Origin: an uncultured Lachnospiraceae bacterium
GTDB lineage: Bacteria > Bacillota_A > Clostridia > Lachnospirales > Lachnospiraceae
Assembly: GCA_902780985.1 (NCBI GenBank)
Contig: CACZHN010000029.1
Coordinates: forward strand, 1 to 27,033
Reading direction: 5' to 3'
DNA length: 27,033 nt
Part shown: piece after piece, positions 1-6,722 of the stretch
Layout of the letters: each line of letters starts with the position of its first letter
How positions within the stretch are numbered: the stretch's first letter is position 1
Translations under genes and position numbers: made by a program
The notes under the pieces: model-generated
Database searches by the model: none
The model's input: the letters and a program-made list of their open reading frames with translations, nothing else
What the model was told of the DNA's origin: nothing

Positions 1-20
1 ACAAACGGAGGATTATTATA

Positions 21-1166
21 ATGAGAAGTAAAAAGTTAGCAGCAAGTATTCTTTCTGCAGTAATGGCATTCGGTTGTCTGACCGGATGCGGCGATAAAGG
101 AGTTGAAAGCAATCACGGTACAACAGCTGAAGCAGTAGATGTTCAGTCACAGGGTGAAAGTGATGCTTCCACAGGAGATGTGACAAAAGAGCCTGAAGGC
201 GAATCAATGAAGATCGTAACCACAATCTTCCCTGAGTATGACTGGGTAAAGACAATTCTCGGTGACAATGCGGATAATTGTGAGCTTACACTTCTTCTTG
301 ATAACGGTGTGGACCTTCACAGCTATCAGCCTACAGCAGAAGACATCGTAAAGATTCAGGACTGTGATATGTTCGTATATGTAGGCGGTGAATCAGATGG
401 ATGGGTTCAAGATGTATTAAGTACATCAAAGAACGATGACATGGTTGTTGTAAACCTTCTTGAGGTTCTGGGCGATGCCGTTAAGGAAGAGGAGATCGTA
501 GAAGGCATGGAGCATGAGCATGAAGACGGTGATGAAGATCACGATCATGAACATGAAGATGCCGATGAAGAGCATGAACATGAAGATGCTGACGAAGATC
601 ACGATCATGAGCATGAGGAAGAAGAGGAAGAGCTTGATGAGCACGTATGGCTTTCACTCAGAAACGCTACAGTAATCTGCGAAGAGCTTGCAACAGATCT
701 CGGAAAAATAGATGAAGCAAACAAAGACGTATACATGCAGAACTACGAAGTATATAAGGCTGATCTCGAGAAGCTTGATTCAGAGTATAAGGATGCTGTA
801 GATGCGGGAAGAGTTAAGACAGTTCTCTTTGCAGACCGTTTCCCATTCCGTTATCTTGTGGATGATTACGGACTTGATTACTACGCTGCATTTGCAGGAT
901 GTTCGGCAGAGTCTGAAGCTGATTTCGAAACAATCATCTTCCTTTCGGGAAAGGTTGATGAGCTGGGACTTTCATCTATCATGACTATCGAAGGACCTGA
1001 GCATAAGATCGCCGATACAGTAAAGGATAATACAAAATCAAAGGATCAGAATATCCTTTCTATGGATTCCATGCAGTCAACAACATCAAAGGATATTGAA
1101 GAAGGAACCACATATCTGTCAGTTATGGAAAGCAATCTGGAGACACTTAAGGAAGCATTAAAATAA
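21..1166 (+). CDS. ZnuA-type metal ABC transporter substrate-binding lipoprotein
   Basis: A lipid-anchored surface protein that should capture zinc or manganese for an ABC importer. The N-terminus is a lipoprotein signal with lipobox LTGC (Cys23). The cluster A-I fold is recognisable from the His100 region (DLHSYQPT) and His208 (DEHVWLSLRNA). Between them, about residues 163-207, lies a long loop of only His, Glu, Asp and a little Ala/Gly, built from near-repeats of EDADE-HEHE type; such loops are typical of zinc-specific members. The third classical ligand region reads DRFPFRYLVDDYGL, without the usual His, a variant I associate with clostridial members. The start has GGAGG at 7-11. No permease or ATPase gene is adjacent. 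The next gene, 1 nt away, is a CobW-like GTPase, which fits zinc handling. Confidence 0.93.
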   Translation: MRSKKLAASILSAVMAFGCLTGCGDKGVESNHGTTAEAVDVQSQGESDASTGDVTKEPEGESMKIVTTIFPEYDWVKTILGDNADNCELTLLLDNGVDLHSYQPTAEDIVKIQDCDMFVYVGGESDGWVQDVLSTSKNDDMVVVNLLEVLGDAVKEEEIVEGMEHEHEDGDEDHDHEHEDADEEHEHEDADEDHDHEHEEEEEELDEHVWLSLRNATVICEELATDLGKIDEANKDVYMQNYEVYKADLEKLDSEYKDAVDAGRVKTVLFADRFPFRYLVDDYGLDYYAAFAGCSAESEADFETIIFLSGKVDELGLSSIMTIEGPEHKIADTVKDNTKSKDQNILSMDSMQSTTSKDIEEGTTYLSVMESNLETLKEALK

Positions 1167-1167
1167 T

Positions 1168-2103
1168 ATGGCAAAGACTGTATATTTTATAAACGGTTTT
1201 CTTGAAGGCGGCAAGACCACCTTTATAAGTGAACTGATGAAAAAAGAATATTTCAGGATCGAAGGCAGCACCCTCCTCATAGTATGTGAGGAGGGTGATA
1301 CTGATTATAGGGAAGAAGATCTTAAAGAATCCGATACCGTGATCGAGTATATCGAAGATAAAGAGAACTTTACGGAAGAGTATATAACATCCCTTGAGAA
1401 GAAGCACCGTCCCGAAAGGATCATCGTAGAGTATAACGGCATGTGGGACAGGAAGAATCTTGAGTTCCCTTGGTACTGGGAGGAGATAGTCGAGGTTGCG
1501 GTATATGATGCATCGACTTTTAAGCTCTATGCCGACAATATGCGTTCCATACTTGCAGAACAGGTGAGACGTGCGGGAATAGTTGTCTTCAACCGCTGCG
1601 ACGGCGTAAGGGAAAAACTGGGTTCCTATACCAGAAATATAAAGGCTATAAACCGAAATGTTAACTTTGTCTTCAGAGGGAAGGACGGGGATATACTGCT
1701 TGATCCCGATGAGACTCTTCCTTACGATATTACAAGCGATGAACTGGATCTTGATGATGAAGGGTTTGCGGTATTCTGTATCGATTCCATGGAGAGGACA
1801 GAGATATACGACGGAAAGAAGATCAGTTTCAACGCAAGGGCTTATAAGCTTAAAACCGATGATGACTTTGAATTCGTATCCGGCAGATATGTTATGACCT
1901 GTTGTGAGGCGGACATGACATTTGTGGGCATCATCTGCAGTTATTACAAGGCCTATGAACTGGAGAATAAGGAGTGGATCAGAGTCAACGGAATGGTGCG
2001 TATAGCCTATGATGAGGAAATGAAACGAAACGTTCCCGTGTGCCGGGTTATCGATGTGGAAAGAATCGATCCGCCGAAGGATGAGCTGATATCCTTAATA
2101 TAA
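1168..2103 (+). CDS. CobW-like (G3E) GTPase with DUF1980-like C-terminal domain
   Basis: A P-loop GTPase of the G3E/CobW metallochaperone group. Walker A is GFLEGGKTT at residues 10-18; the base-specificity motif is NRCD at 142-145, a variant of NKxD. The usual internal CxCC metal motif is missing; the equivalent position reads VEYNGMWD. The last ~110 residues are not the usual CobW C-terminal domain. They carry GRYVMTCCEADMTFVGIIC with a Cys245-Cys246 pair, which matches my memory of the conserved C-terminal part of the TIGR03943/DUF1980 family (RFVITCCAAD...PVG). The gene starts 1 nt after the metal-binding lipoprotein stop, so the two are almost surely co-transcribed, suggesting a role in metal delivery or sensing. 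The exact substrate is unknown. Confidence 0.85.
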   Translation: MAKTVYFINGFLEGGKTTFISELMKKEYFRIEGSTLLIVCEEGDTDYREEDLKESDTVIEYIEDKENFTEEYITSLEKKHRPERIIVEYNGMWDRKNLEFPWYWEEIVEVAVYDASTFKLYADNMRSILAEQVRRAGIVVFNRCDGVREKLGSYTRNIKAINRNVNFVFRGKDGDILLDPDETLPYDITSDELDLDDEGFAVFCIDSMERTEIYDGKKISFNARAYKLKTDDDFEFVSGRYVMTCCEADMTFVGIICSYYKAYELENKEWIRVNGMVRIAYDEEMKRNVPVCRVIDVERIDPPKDELISLI

Positions 2104-2176
2104 GTTTAATCTGAATCTAATGTACTTTGCTTTTATATTTGTTAGAATAATGAAAAATCGTGAAAGGAAGCAGAGT

Positions 2177-2944
2177 ATGGTAGGGGTATATTTCAGTGGG
2201 ACCGGTAACTCAAGATATGTGCTGGAGAAGTTCCTCAGCGAGTATGATGAGGCTGCGAAGGCTTATTCCATTGAGAATCCGGAGGTTTTTGAGGCGGTGA
2301 AGAAGGATGATATGCTGGCTTTTGCATATCCCGTTCAATACAGCACCGTGCCGAAAATCCTGAGAGATTTTATAAGAGATAATAAAGAACTGTGGAAGGG
2401 CAAGAAAGTATTCATCATTGCCACCATGGGTCTTTTCAGCGGTGACGGAGCCGGGATGCTGGGACGTGAACTGGAAAAGTGCGATGCCCGTGTTATCGGC
2501 GGCCTTCATGTAAAGATGCCCGACAGCATCGGAGACGTGGCTCTCCTGAAGCATCCGCTGGAAAAGAATAAAGAAACCGTCCGTAAGGCTGAGCAGAAGG
2601 TAAAGAAAGCAGCCCTGCAGATGAAGGACGGACTTCCTCCGAAGGAAGGCTTAGGGCCGTTTTACAATATGGCCGGCTTCTTCGGACAGAGATTATATTT
2701 CGGTCATATGACAAAAGAGTATTCCGATAAGCTGCGCATAGATAACACAAAGTGCGTAGGCTGCGGCAGGTGTGCGGTTCTTTGTCCCATGAAGAATATC
2801 AGTATCGTCGATAAAAAAGCCGTACAGCACAGCAAATGCACCATGTGTTACAGATGTATAGATAACTGTCCGAAACAGGCGATAACCCTGCTGGGCAAAA
2901 AGATCATCGACCAGAGCGTTATCGAAAAGTACATCACAGACTGA
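2177..2944 (+). CDS. EFR1-family flavodoxin/ferredoxin fusion protein
   Basis: A 255-residue cytoplasmic electron-transfer protein. The N-terminus is a flavodoxin-like domain with the FMN phosphate loop YFSGTGNSR (about residues 5-13). The C-terminus has two [4Fe-4S] ferredoxin motifs: CVGCGRCAVLCP from Cys193 and CTMCYRCIDNCPKQAI from Cys221. I chose the ATG at 2177, preceded by GAAAGGAAG, because the family starts right at the flavodoxin strand; an in-frame ATG at 2120 would add 19 residues without family support. The gene follows the GTPase by 73 nt and overlaps the convergent LysR remnant by 11 nt. Its redox partner is unknown; the neighbouring FAD/Fe-S oxidoreductase operon is one candidate, but nothing in the sequence links them. 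Confidence 0.9.
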   Translation: MVGVYFSGTGNSRYVLEKFLSEYDEAAKAYSIENPEVFEAVKKDDMLAFAYPVQYSTVPKILRDFIRDNKELWKGKKVFIIATMGLFSGDGAGMLGRELEKCDARVIGGLHVKMPDSIGDVALLKHPLEKNKETVRKAEQKVKKAALQMKDGLPPKEGLGPFYNMAGFFGQRLYFGHMTKEYSDKLRIDNTKCVGCGRCAVLCPMKNISIVDKKAVQHSKCTMCYRCIDNCPKQAITLLGKKIIDQSVIEKYITD

Positions 2945-3769
2945 TCTTTTTATGAGCGAAGAAATCGGTGATGGCCTGCTTAAACAGCAGCGCTTCGTTA
3001 CTGAGTACATTTTTCTTATTGGATATAAGATAAAGATTTTTTACAAGAAGATCTTCATCAAAAGGAATAACCTTTACCTTGTCGGATCTGATCTTTTTCG
3101 CAAGGTACATAAGGCTGATTCCGAGAGCGTAGTTGTTTTCGGCCATCTGATGTATAAGATGAACATCCGAAGTTTCAAGGATGACATTCGGAGATTCATC
3201 GGAATCCAGAAAGCTGAACAACTGATTCAGACTTGTATATGACAGTGAATCTTTTACAACAACTGATTCACCGGATAATTTCGAAAAAGACACGGAGTCG
3301 TACCGGGCAAGAGGGTGGTTCTTGTTGACCACCAGACAGAAGGGCTCGGTACACAGGTGGGTAAACGATATGGTATGAGGCTTAAAAGGCCCGGGCAAAA
3401 TGGCCAGCTCAACCTTATTGTTTTCCACCTTTTTTATTGTGTAATCATCGGGATACTCTTTTATATCCAGACGGATCTCCGGAAATTCTTCGTTGAATTC
3501 ATGGAAGAAATCCGCAGGGATAAGCTGAGGCACATCGTAAGAACAATATATGGAGAGATTCTTTATAGTAGTATTCTCCTTGAACAGTCTGTTGGATATA
3601 ACATCGTATTCGTTGATGATGGTATAAACAGTTGTACGCCCAGTTCGGATTCCAGGGAAGCGATGGTCTTGCTGAGTCCCTGAGGTGAAATGTATAGCTT
3701 CTTGGCAGCAAGTGTTATGCTGCTCAGTGAGTATACTTCAAGAAAATATTTTAGCTGTCTTTGATTCAT
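2934..3769 (-). pseudogene. LysR-family transcriptional regulator broken by internal deletion/frameshift
   Basis: Two parts of one LysR protein lie in different frames. The part from 3769 to about 3630 encodes a full winged-helix start (MNQRQLKYFLEVYSLSS ... ISPQGLSKTIASLESELGVQLF), then runs in that frame into TAA at 3561-3563. In another frame the text resumes as YTIINEYDVISNRLF, then NLSIYCSYDVPQLIPADFF and a normal effector-binding domain ending in TGA at 2934-2936. Normally about 20 residues (wing with LTxxG, start of the linker helix) separate LF from the IINEYD-like part. They are absent, so roughly 60-65 nt (length = 1 mod 3) are missing near 3625-3635. GAGGTG precedes the ATG. Divergent from the oxidoreductase operon, so its former regulator is the obvious guess. 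An assembly error is the alternative. Confidence 0.85.
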
Positions 3770-3806
3770 ATTGACACCTCTGATACTGCTTGAGAGAAAA
3801 CAAAAA

Positions 3807-3830
3807 AGGCGCACGATATATCGTGCGCCT
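3807..3830 (-). terminator. Terminator-like perfect hairpin in the LysR leader
   Basis: Positions 3807-3830 are a perfect palindrome: AGGCGCACGA, TATA, then its reverse complement. Read on the minus strand it is followed by TTTTTTG, giving a rho-independent terminator shape. It lies only 38 nt upstream of the LysR ATG on the same strand and no minus-strand gene precedes it. It may act as an attenuator, be a remnant, or be a DNA operator. Confidence 0.6.
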
Positions 3831-3844
3831 TTGCAACTACAGCC

Positions 3845-3862
3845 ATTATACTACAGTATAAT
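3845..3862. promoter_or_regulatory. 8-bp inverted repeat giving TATAAT on both strands
   Basis: ATTATACT-AC-AGTATAAT is a perfect inverted repeat. It places a TATAAT on the plus strand (3857-3862) and another on the minus strand (3845-3850). TTG-containing hexamers (TTGCAA at 3831-3836 plus; TTGACT minus, read from 3876 to 3871) both lie about 20 nt away, longer than ideal. It could be a bidirectional -10 element or a regulator site between the divergent LysR gene and the operon. Confidence 0.35.
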
Positions 3863-3931
3863 AAAGTAAAAGTCAATTCGTTAATTCAGCGTGTTAAACT
3901 ATTTGGTTGAAGAGATAAACAACTTTTCTGC

Positions 3932-3960
3932 TTTTCATTTTTCCGCATCCGTTATATAAA
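3932..3960 (+). promoter_or_regulatory. Possible sigma-A promoter of the oxidoreductase operon
   Basis: TTTTCA at 3932-3937, a 17-nt spacer and TATAAA at 3955-3960. The match to consensus is moderate. Transcription would start near 3967 and run through the hairpin at 3991-4023 before reaching the first gene. Confidence 0.35.
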
Positions 3961-3990
3961 TGGTACATCAAATTTAATTCGCGGTCGGAC

Positions 3991-4023
3991 AAAGGCGTTC
4001 ACATTAGTGTGAGCGCCTTTTTT
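3991..4023 (+). terminator. Terminator-like hairpin in the leader of the oxidoreductase operon
   Basis: AAAGGCGTTCACA, a short loop, then TGTGAGCGCC followed by a run of T. The stem is nearly perfect (one G-U pair). It has the form of a plus-strand intrinsic terminator but sits about 45 nt before the first gene, with no plus-strand gene between it and the divergent LysR remnant. This suggests transcription attenuation of the operon. I could not recognise a riboswitch aptamer or T-box in front of it. Confidence 0.65.
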
Positions 4024-4065
4024 ATTTATCAGATCAAATCCGGCGAAGGAAAGGGAGGATGGATT

Positions 4066-4458
4066 ATGAAACTTGAACGAACGAATTACAGCTCGGGAGC
4101 GCCTCTTGAAGAAAAGGTTGGTTATTCGAGGATGGTCAAGATCGGACCTTATATAAAGATAGGCGGAACAACATCGGTACAGCCGGACGGAACGGTTTAC
4201 GGCGAAGATGCTTATGAGCAGACCAAGTATGTTCTTGATAAACAGATCAAGCTGCTGGAGCAGGCCGGTGCGGCAAAGGAAGATGTATTCTCGGTATTCA
4301 TATATACAACGGATATCACACAGGGAGCTAAGATCTGTGAAGCGTATTCGGAATTCTTCCATGATATAAAGCCGCTTAACACAATGGTTGAGATAACAAG
4401 ACTGAACAGACCTACACAGTTTGTTGAAATAGAAATGGAAGCAATGCTTACGGAGTAA
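4066..4458 (+). CDS. Rid-family (YjgF/YER057c/UK114) protein lacking the catalytic Arg
   Basis: A 130-residue member of the Rid family, small trimeric proteins that typically hydrolyse reactive enamine/imine intermediates made by amino-acid enzymes. Family features are the YSRMVKIGPYIKIGG strand region, the helix around YEQTKYVLDKQIKLLEQAGA, and the C-terminal FVEIEMEAM strand. The Arg normally found in the PAR motif is replaced: residues 103-105 read Pro-Leu-Asn. RidA proper needs that Arg, so this is probably a non-RidA subfamily with another role or chemistry. Start chosen at 4066, preceded by AAGGGAGG; an upstream in-frame start at 4009 would fall inside the leader hairpin. First gene of the operon, 12 nt before the next; an imine-handling role would suit the oxidases behind it. 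Confidence 0.88.
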   Translation: MKLERTNYSSGAPLEEKVGYSRMVKIGPYIKIGGTTSVQPDGTVYGEDAYEQTKYVLDKQIKLLEQAGAAKEDVFSVFIYTTDITQGAKICEAYSEFFHDIKPLNTMVEITRLNRPTQFVEIEMEAMLTE

Positions 4459-4470
4459 GGAGGTATCGAA

Positions 4471-4785
4471 ATGGGAAGGATTTCAGAACATCCCGTTTTG
4501 GGAAAAACAGAAAAAGGAAAAGAAGTTGAATTTACATTTGACGGAAAGCCTATGAAGGGATTCGAAGACGAACCTATAGCGATAGCTCTTAAGGCAAACG
4601 GAGTAATGATACACAGATTCACGAAGAAGGAACATAAACCTCGCGGAATCTTCTGTGCTATAGGAAGATGTACAGACTGCGTAATGGTAGTGGACGGCAA
4701 GCCGAATGTAAGAACCTGCGTAACACCGTTGAAAGAAGGAATGGATGTCAGAACACAGGACGGAGTCGAAGCAGTAAGCGTGTAG
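4471..4785 (+). CDS. HcnA-like [2Fe-2S] ferredoxin subunit of amino/imino-acid oxidoreductase
   Basis: A 104-residue plant-type [2Fe-2S] protein of the small-subunit class (HcnA, OoxX or SoxA N-terminal-like domain). The cluster ligands are Cys62-x4-Cys67-x2-Cys70-x12-Cys83 in the segment GIFCAIGRCTDCVMVVDG. In HcnABC, octopine/nopaline oxidase and hydroxyproline dehydrogenase systems such a protein carries electrons within the complex. GGAGGT lies 8 nt before the ATG. The gene is 15 nt ahead of the FAD/[4Fe-4S] subunit, so it is part of the same complex. Confidence 0.9.
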   Translation: MGRISEHPVLGKTEKGKEVEFTFDGKPMKGFEDEPIAIALKANGVMIHRFTKKEHKPRGIFCAIGRCTDCVMVVDGKPNVRTCVTPLKEGMDVRTQDGVEAVSV

Positions 4786-4800
4786 GAAGGTGGACGAGTT

Positions 4801-6387
4801 ATGAAGAGATATGAAGTGATAATTGTTGGTGCCGGTCCATCGGGATTATCCGCAGCTATCGAAGCTGCAAAGAGAGGACTTAAGGTTGTGGTCTTCGATG
4901 AGAACGACAAACCGGGCGGCCAGCTGTTTAAACAGATACATAAGTTTTTCGGTTCGAAAGAACATCATGCAAAGATAAGAGGATACAAGATCGGTGAACA
5001 GCTTCTGAAGGAAGCGGATGATCTGGGAGTTGAAGTAATACTCAACGCCACGGTTGTAGGCCTCTATGCGGATAAAGAAGTAAATGTAAGGATAAACGAT
5101 CAGATACATCATTACAAAGGTGACACGGTGATCATAGCAACGGGAGCATCCGAAAACATGGTTACCTTCCCGGGCTGGACATTGCCGGGAGTTATCGGAG
5201 CCGGCGCGGCACAGACCATGATGAATCTTCACGGTATACAGCCGGGTAAGAGGATACTGATGCTGGGATCCGGAAATGTAGGACTGGTTGTTTCCTTCCA
5301 GCTCCTACAGGCAGGATGTGAAGTAGTAGCCATCGTAGATGCGGCACCGAGAGTCGGAGGATACGGAGTACATGCAGCCAAGGTTGCAAGAACCGGAGTT
5401 CCTTTCTATCTCTCACATACCATTAAGGAAGTATCGGGAACGGATCATGTTACCGGAGTAACCATCAACGAAGTGGACAGTCATTTCGCACCGATAGCGG
5501 GAAGCGAGAAGACCTTCGAAGTCGATACGGTATGTATGGCAGTTGGACTTTCGCCTATGTCACAGCTCCTTAAGATGTCGGGATGTGCCATGGAAGATAA
5601 TCCTAAGAGAGGCGGTCAGGTTCCTCTGGTTGATGAATACGGAGAAACATCCGTATCCGGAATCTTCGCAGTAGGTGATGTATCCGGAATCGAGGAAGCT
5701 TCCTCGGCGATGATCGAAGGAAAGATGGCAGGTGTCTGTGTATCGGAGTATCTGGGTTACATTTCCGAAGAGGAAAAGAAGAAGGAACTGAAAATATTCG
5801 AAGAAGACCTGGAAAGTCTGAGACAGGGCATGTTTGCTCCGAAGAACAGAGGAAAACTTATAGAGAAGACCGAAGAGGGAATTGATATATCAAGCAGCCT
5901 TTTGAAGAACGGATTTGTGGCTGATGATGAGATCGAAAGATTCCCGGGAGTCACACATAAAGCCGGAATCCATCCGGTTATCGAATGTACACAGAATATT
6001 CCTTGTAATCCATGTCAGGATGCATGTCCGAAGGGATGTATCTCAACAGGTGAGAATATCACATATCTTCCGTTTGTTAAGGAAGGAAGCGAATGTATCA
6101 ACTGCGGAATGTGCGTAGCGAGCTGCTCGGGCCAGGCAATATTCCTGGTAGACGAGGATTGCGGAGACGGAACGGCTACCGTAACACTTCCGTATGAGTT
6201 CCTTCCTTTACCGGAACCGGGAGATAAGGGATACGGACTTTCAAGAAGCGGTGAGAAGGTATGCGATGCGGAGGTTGTATCCGTAAAGAGCATCAAGGCA
6301 TTTGATAATACAAATCTTCTTACCATGAGAGTTCCGAAAGAATATGCGATGAAGGCAAGATTTTTCAAGAAATCCGTAGAGGGATAG
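4801..6387 (+). CDS. HcnB-like FAD-dependent oxidoreductase subunit with ferredoxin domain
   Basis: A 528-residue pyridine-nucleotide-disulphide-oxidoreductase-fold subunit. FAD loop VGAGPSG is at residues 9-15; the second Rossmann motif LGSGNVG lies near 155; the FAD-binding GIFAVGDVSG segment lies near 290. The C-terminal third has Cys-rich motifs: Cys396, 402, 405, 409 and 413, then CINCGMCVASC at Cys432, 435, 438 and 442, consistent with [4Fe-4S] binding. It resembles the alpha subunits of HcnABC, octopine/nopaline oxidase and dye-linked proline/hydroxyproline dehydrogenases; the built-in ferredoxin suits an anaerobe passing electrons to a low-potential carrier instead of oxygen. The BFD domain often fused in relatives is a separate downstream gene here. 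Substrate not determinable. Confidence 0.9.
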   Translation: MKRYEVIIVGAGPSGLSAAIEAAKRGLKVVVFDENDKPGGQLFKQIHKFFGSKEHHAKIRGYKIGEQLLKEADDLGVEVILNATVVGLYADKEVNVRINDQIHHYKGDTVIIATGASENMVTFPGWTLPGVIGAGAAQTMMNLHGIQPGKRILMLGSGNVGLVVSFQLLQAGCEVVAIVDAAPRVGGYGVHAAKVARTGVPFYLSHTIKEVSGTDHVTGVTINEVDSHFAPIAGSEKTFEVDTVCMAVGLSPMSQLLKMSGCAMEDNPKRGGQVPLVDEYGETSVSGIFAVGDVSGIEEASSAMIEGKMAGVCVSEYLGYISEEEKKKELKIFEEDLESLRQGMFAPKNRGKLIEKTEEGIDISSSLLKNGFVADDEIERFPGVTHKAGIHPVIECTQNIPCNPCQDACPKGCISTGENITYLPFVKEGSECINCGMCVASCSGQAIFLVDEDCGDGTATVTLPYEFLPLPEPGDKGYGLSRSGEKVCDAEVVSVKSIKAFDNTNLLTMRVPKEYAMKARFFKKSVEG

Positions 6388-6398
6388 GAGTTGATATT

Positions 6399-6719
6399 AT
6401 GAATGCGGTTTTAGACAGATCAAAAGATATAGGAGCATATGTTCCTCAGCCGGATGACGACATGCTTATCTGCAGATGCGAGGAGATAACCAAGGGCGAG
6501 ATCAGAAGAGCGGTGCACGACGGAATGTGGACCCTTACCGAGATCAGACGTTATCTCAGAACGGGAATGGGCCTTTGTCAGGGACAGACATGTTCGAGGC
6601 TGGTTAAGGGAATAGTTGCAAGAGAACTGGGAGTATCTCCGGCAGAACTTGAACCTGCCACTGCAAGATCGCCTATGCGTCCTACGGAAATGAAGATATT
6701 CGGAAATGAGGAGGTATAG
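6399..6719 (+). CDS. BFD-like [2Fe-2S] protein, oxidoreductase subunit
   Basis: A 106-residue protein with the bacterioferritin-associated-ferredoxin type [2Fe-2S] fold: Cys25-x-Cys27 in LICRCEEITKGE and Cys60-x4-Cys65 in GMGLCQGQTCSRLV. In many HcnB/OoxA relatives this domain is fused to the FAD subunit; here it is a stand-alone gene 11 nt downstream, with only 3 nt to the DAO-type subunit. It probably forms part of the electron path inside the complex. The tail (ELEPATARSPMRPTEMKIFG) is proline-rich and probably extended. Confidence 0.88.
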   Translation: MNAVLDRSKDIGAYVPQPDDDMLICRCEEITKGEIRRAVHDGMWTLTEIRRYLRTGMGLCQGQTCSRLVKGIVARELGVSPAELEPATARSPMRPTEMKIFGNEEV

Positions 6720-6722
6720 CAT

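Noticed and set aside
505..650. Repetitive DNA considered as a CRISPR or intergenic tandem repeat
   Set aside because: It lies in frame in the metal-binding lipoprotein and codes for its His/Asp/Glu loop; units are imperfect and lack spacers.
2127..2148. TTGCTT/TAGAAT as a promoter before the EFR1 gene
   Set aside because: Spacer about 10 nt; no well-spaced -35 could be found, so read-through from the upstream genes is as likely.
3540..3640. Programmed frameshift as an explanation for the split LysR gene
   Set aside because: A slip would restore the frame but not the ~20 missing residues of wing and linker; a deletion explains both.
3967..4065. Riboswitch or T-box in the operon leader
   Set aside because: Only a terminator hairpin is visible; the stretch before it is short and has no aptamer-like or T-box conserved sequence I can recognise.
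4212..4910. A 232-codon minus-strand frame across the Rid, ferredoxin and FAD genes
   Set aside because: Spans three real genes with strong motifs on the other strand; Ser/Thr/Pro-rich as expected for an antisense artefact.
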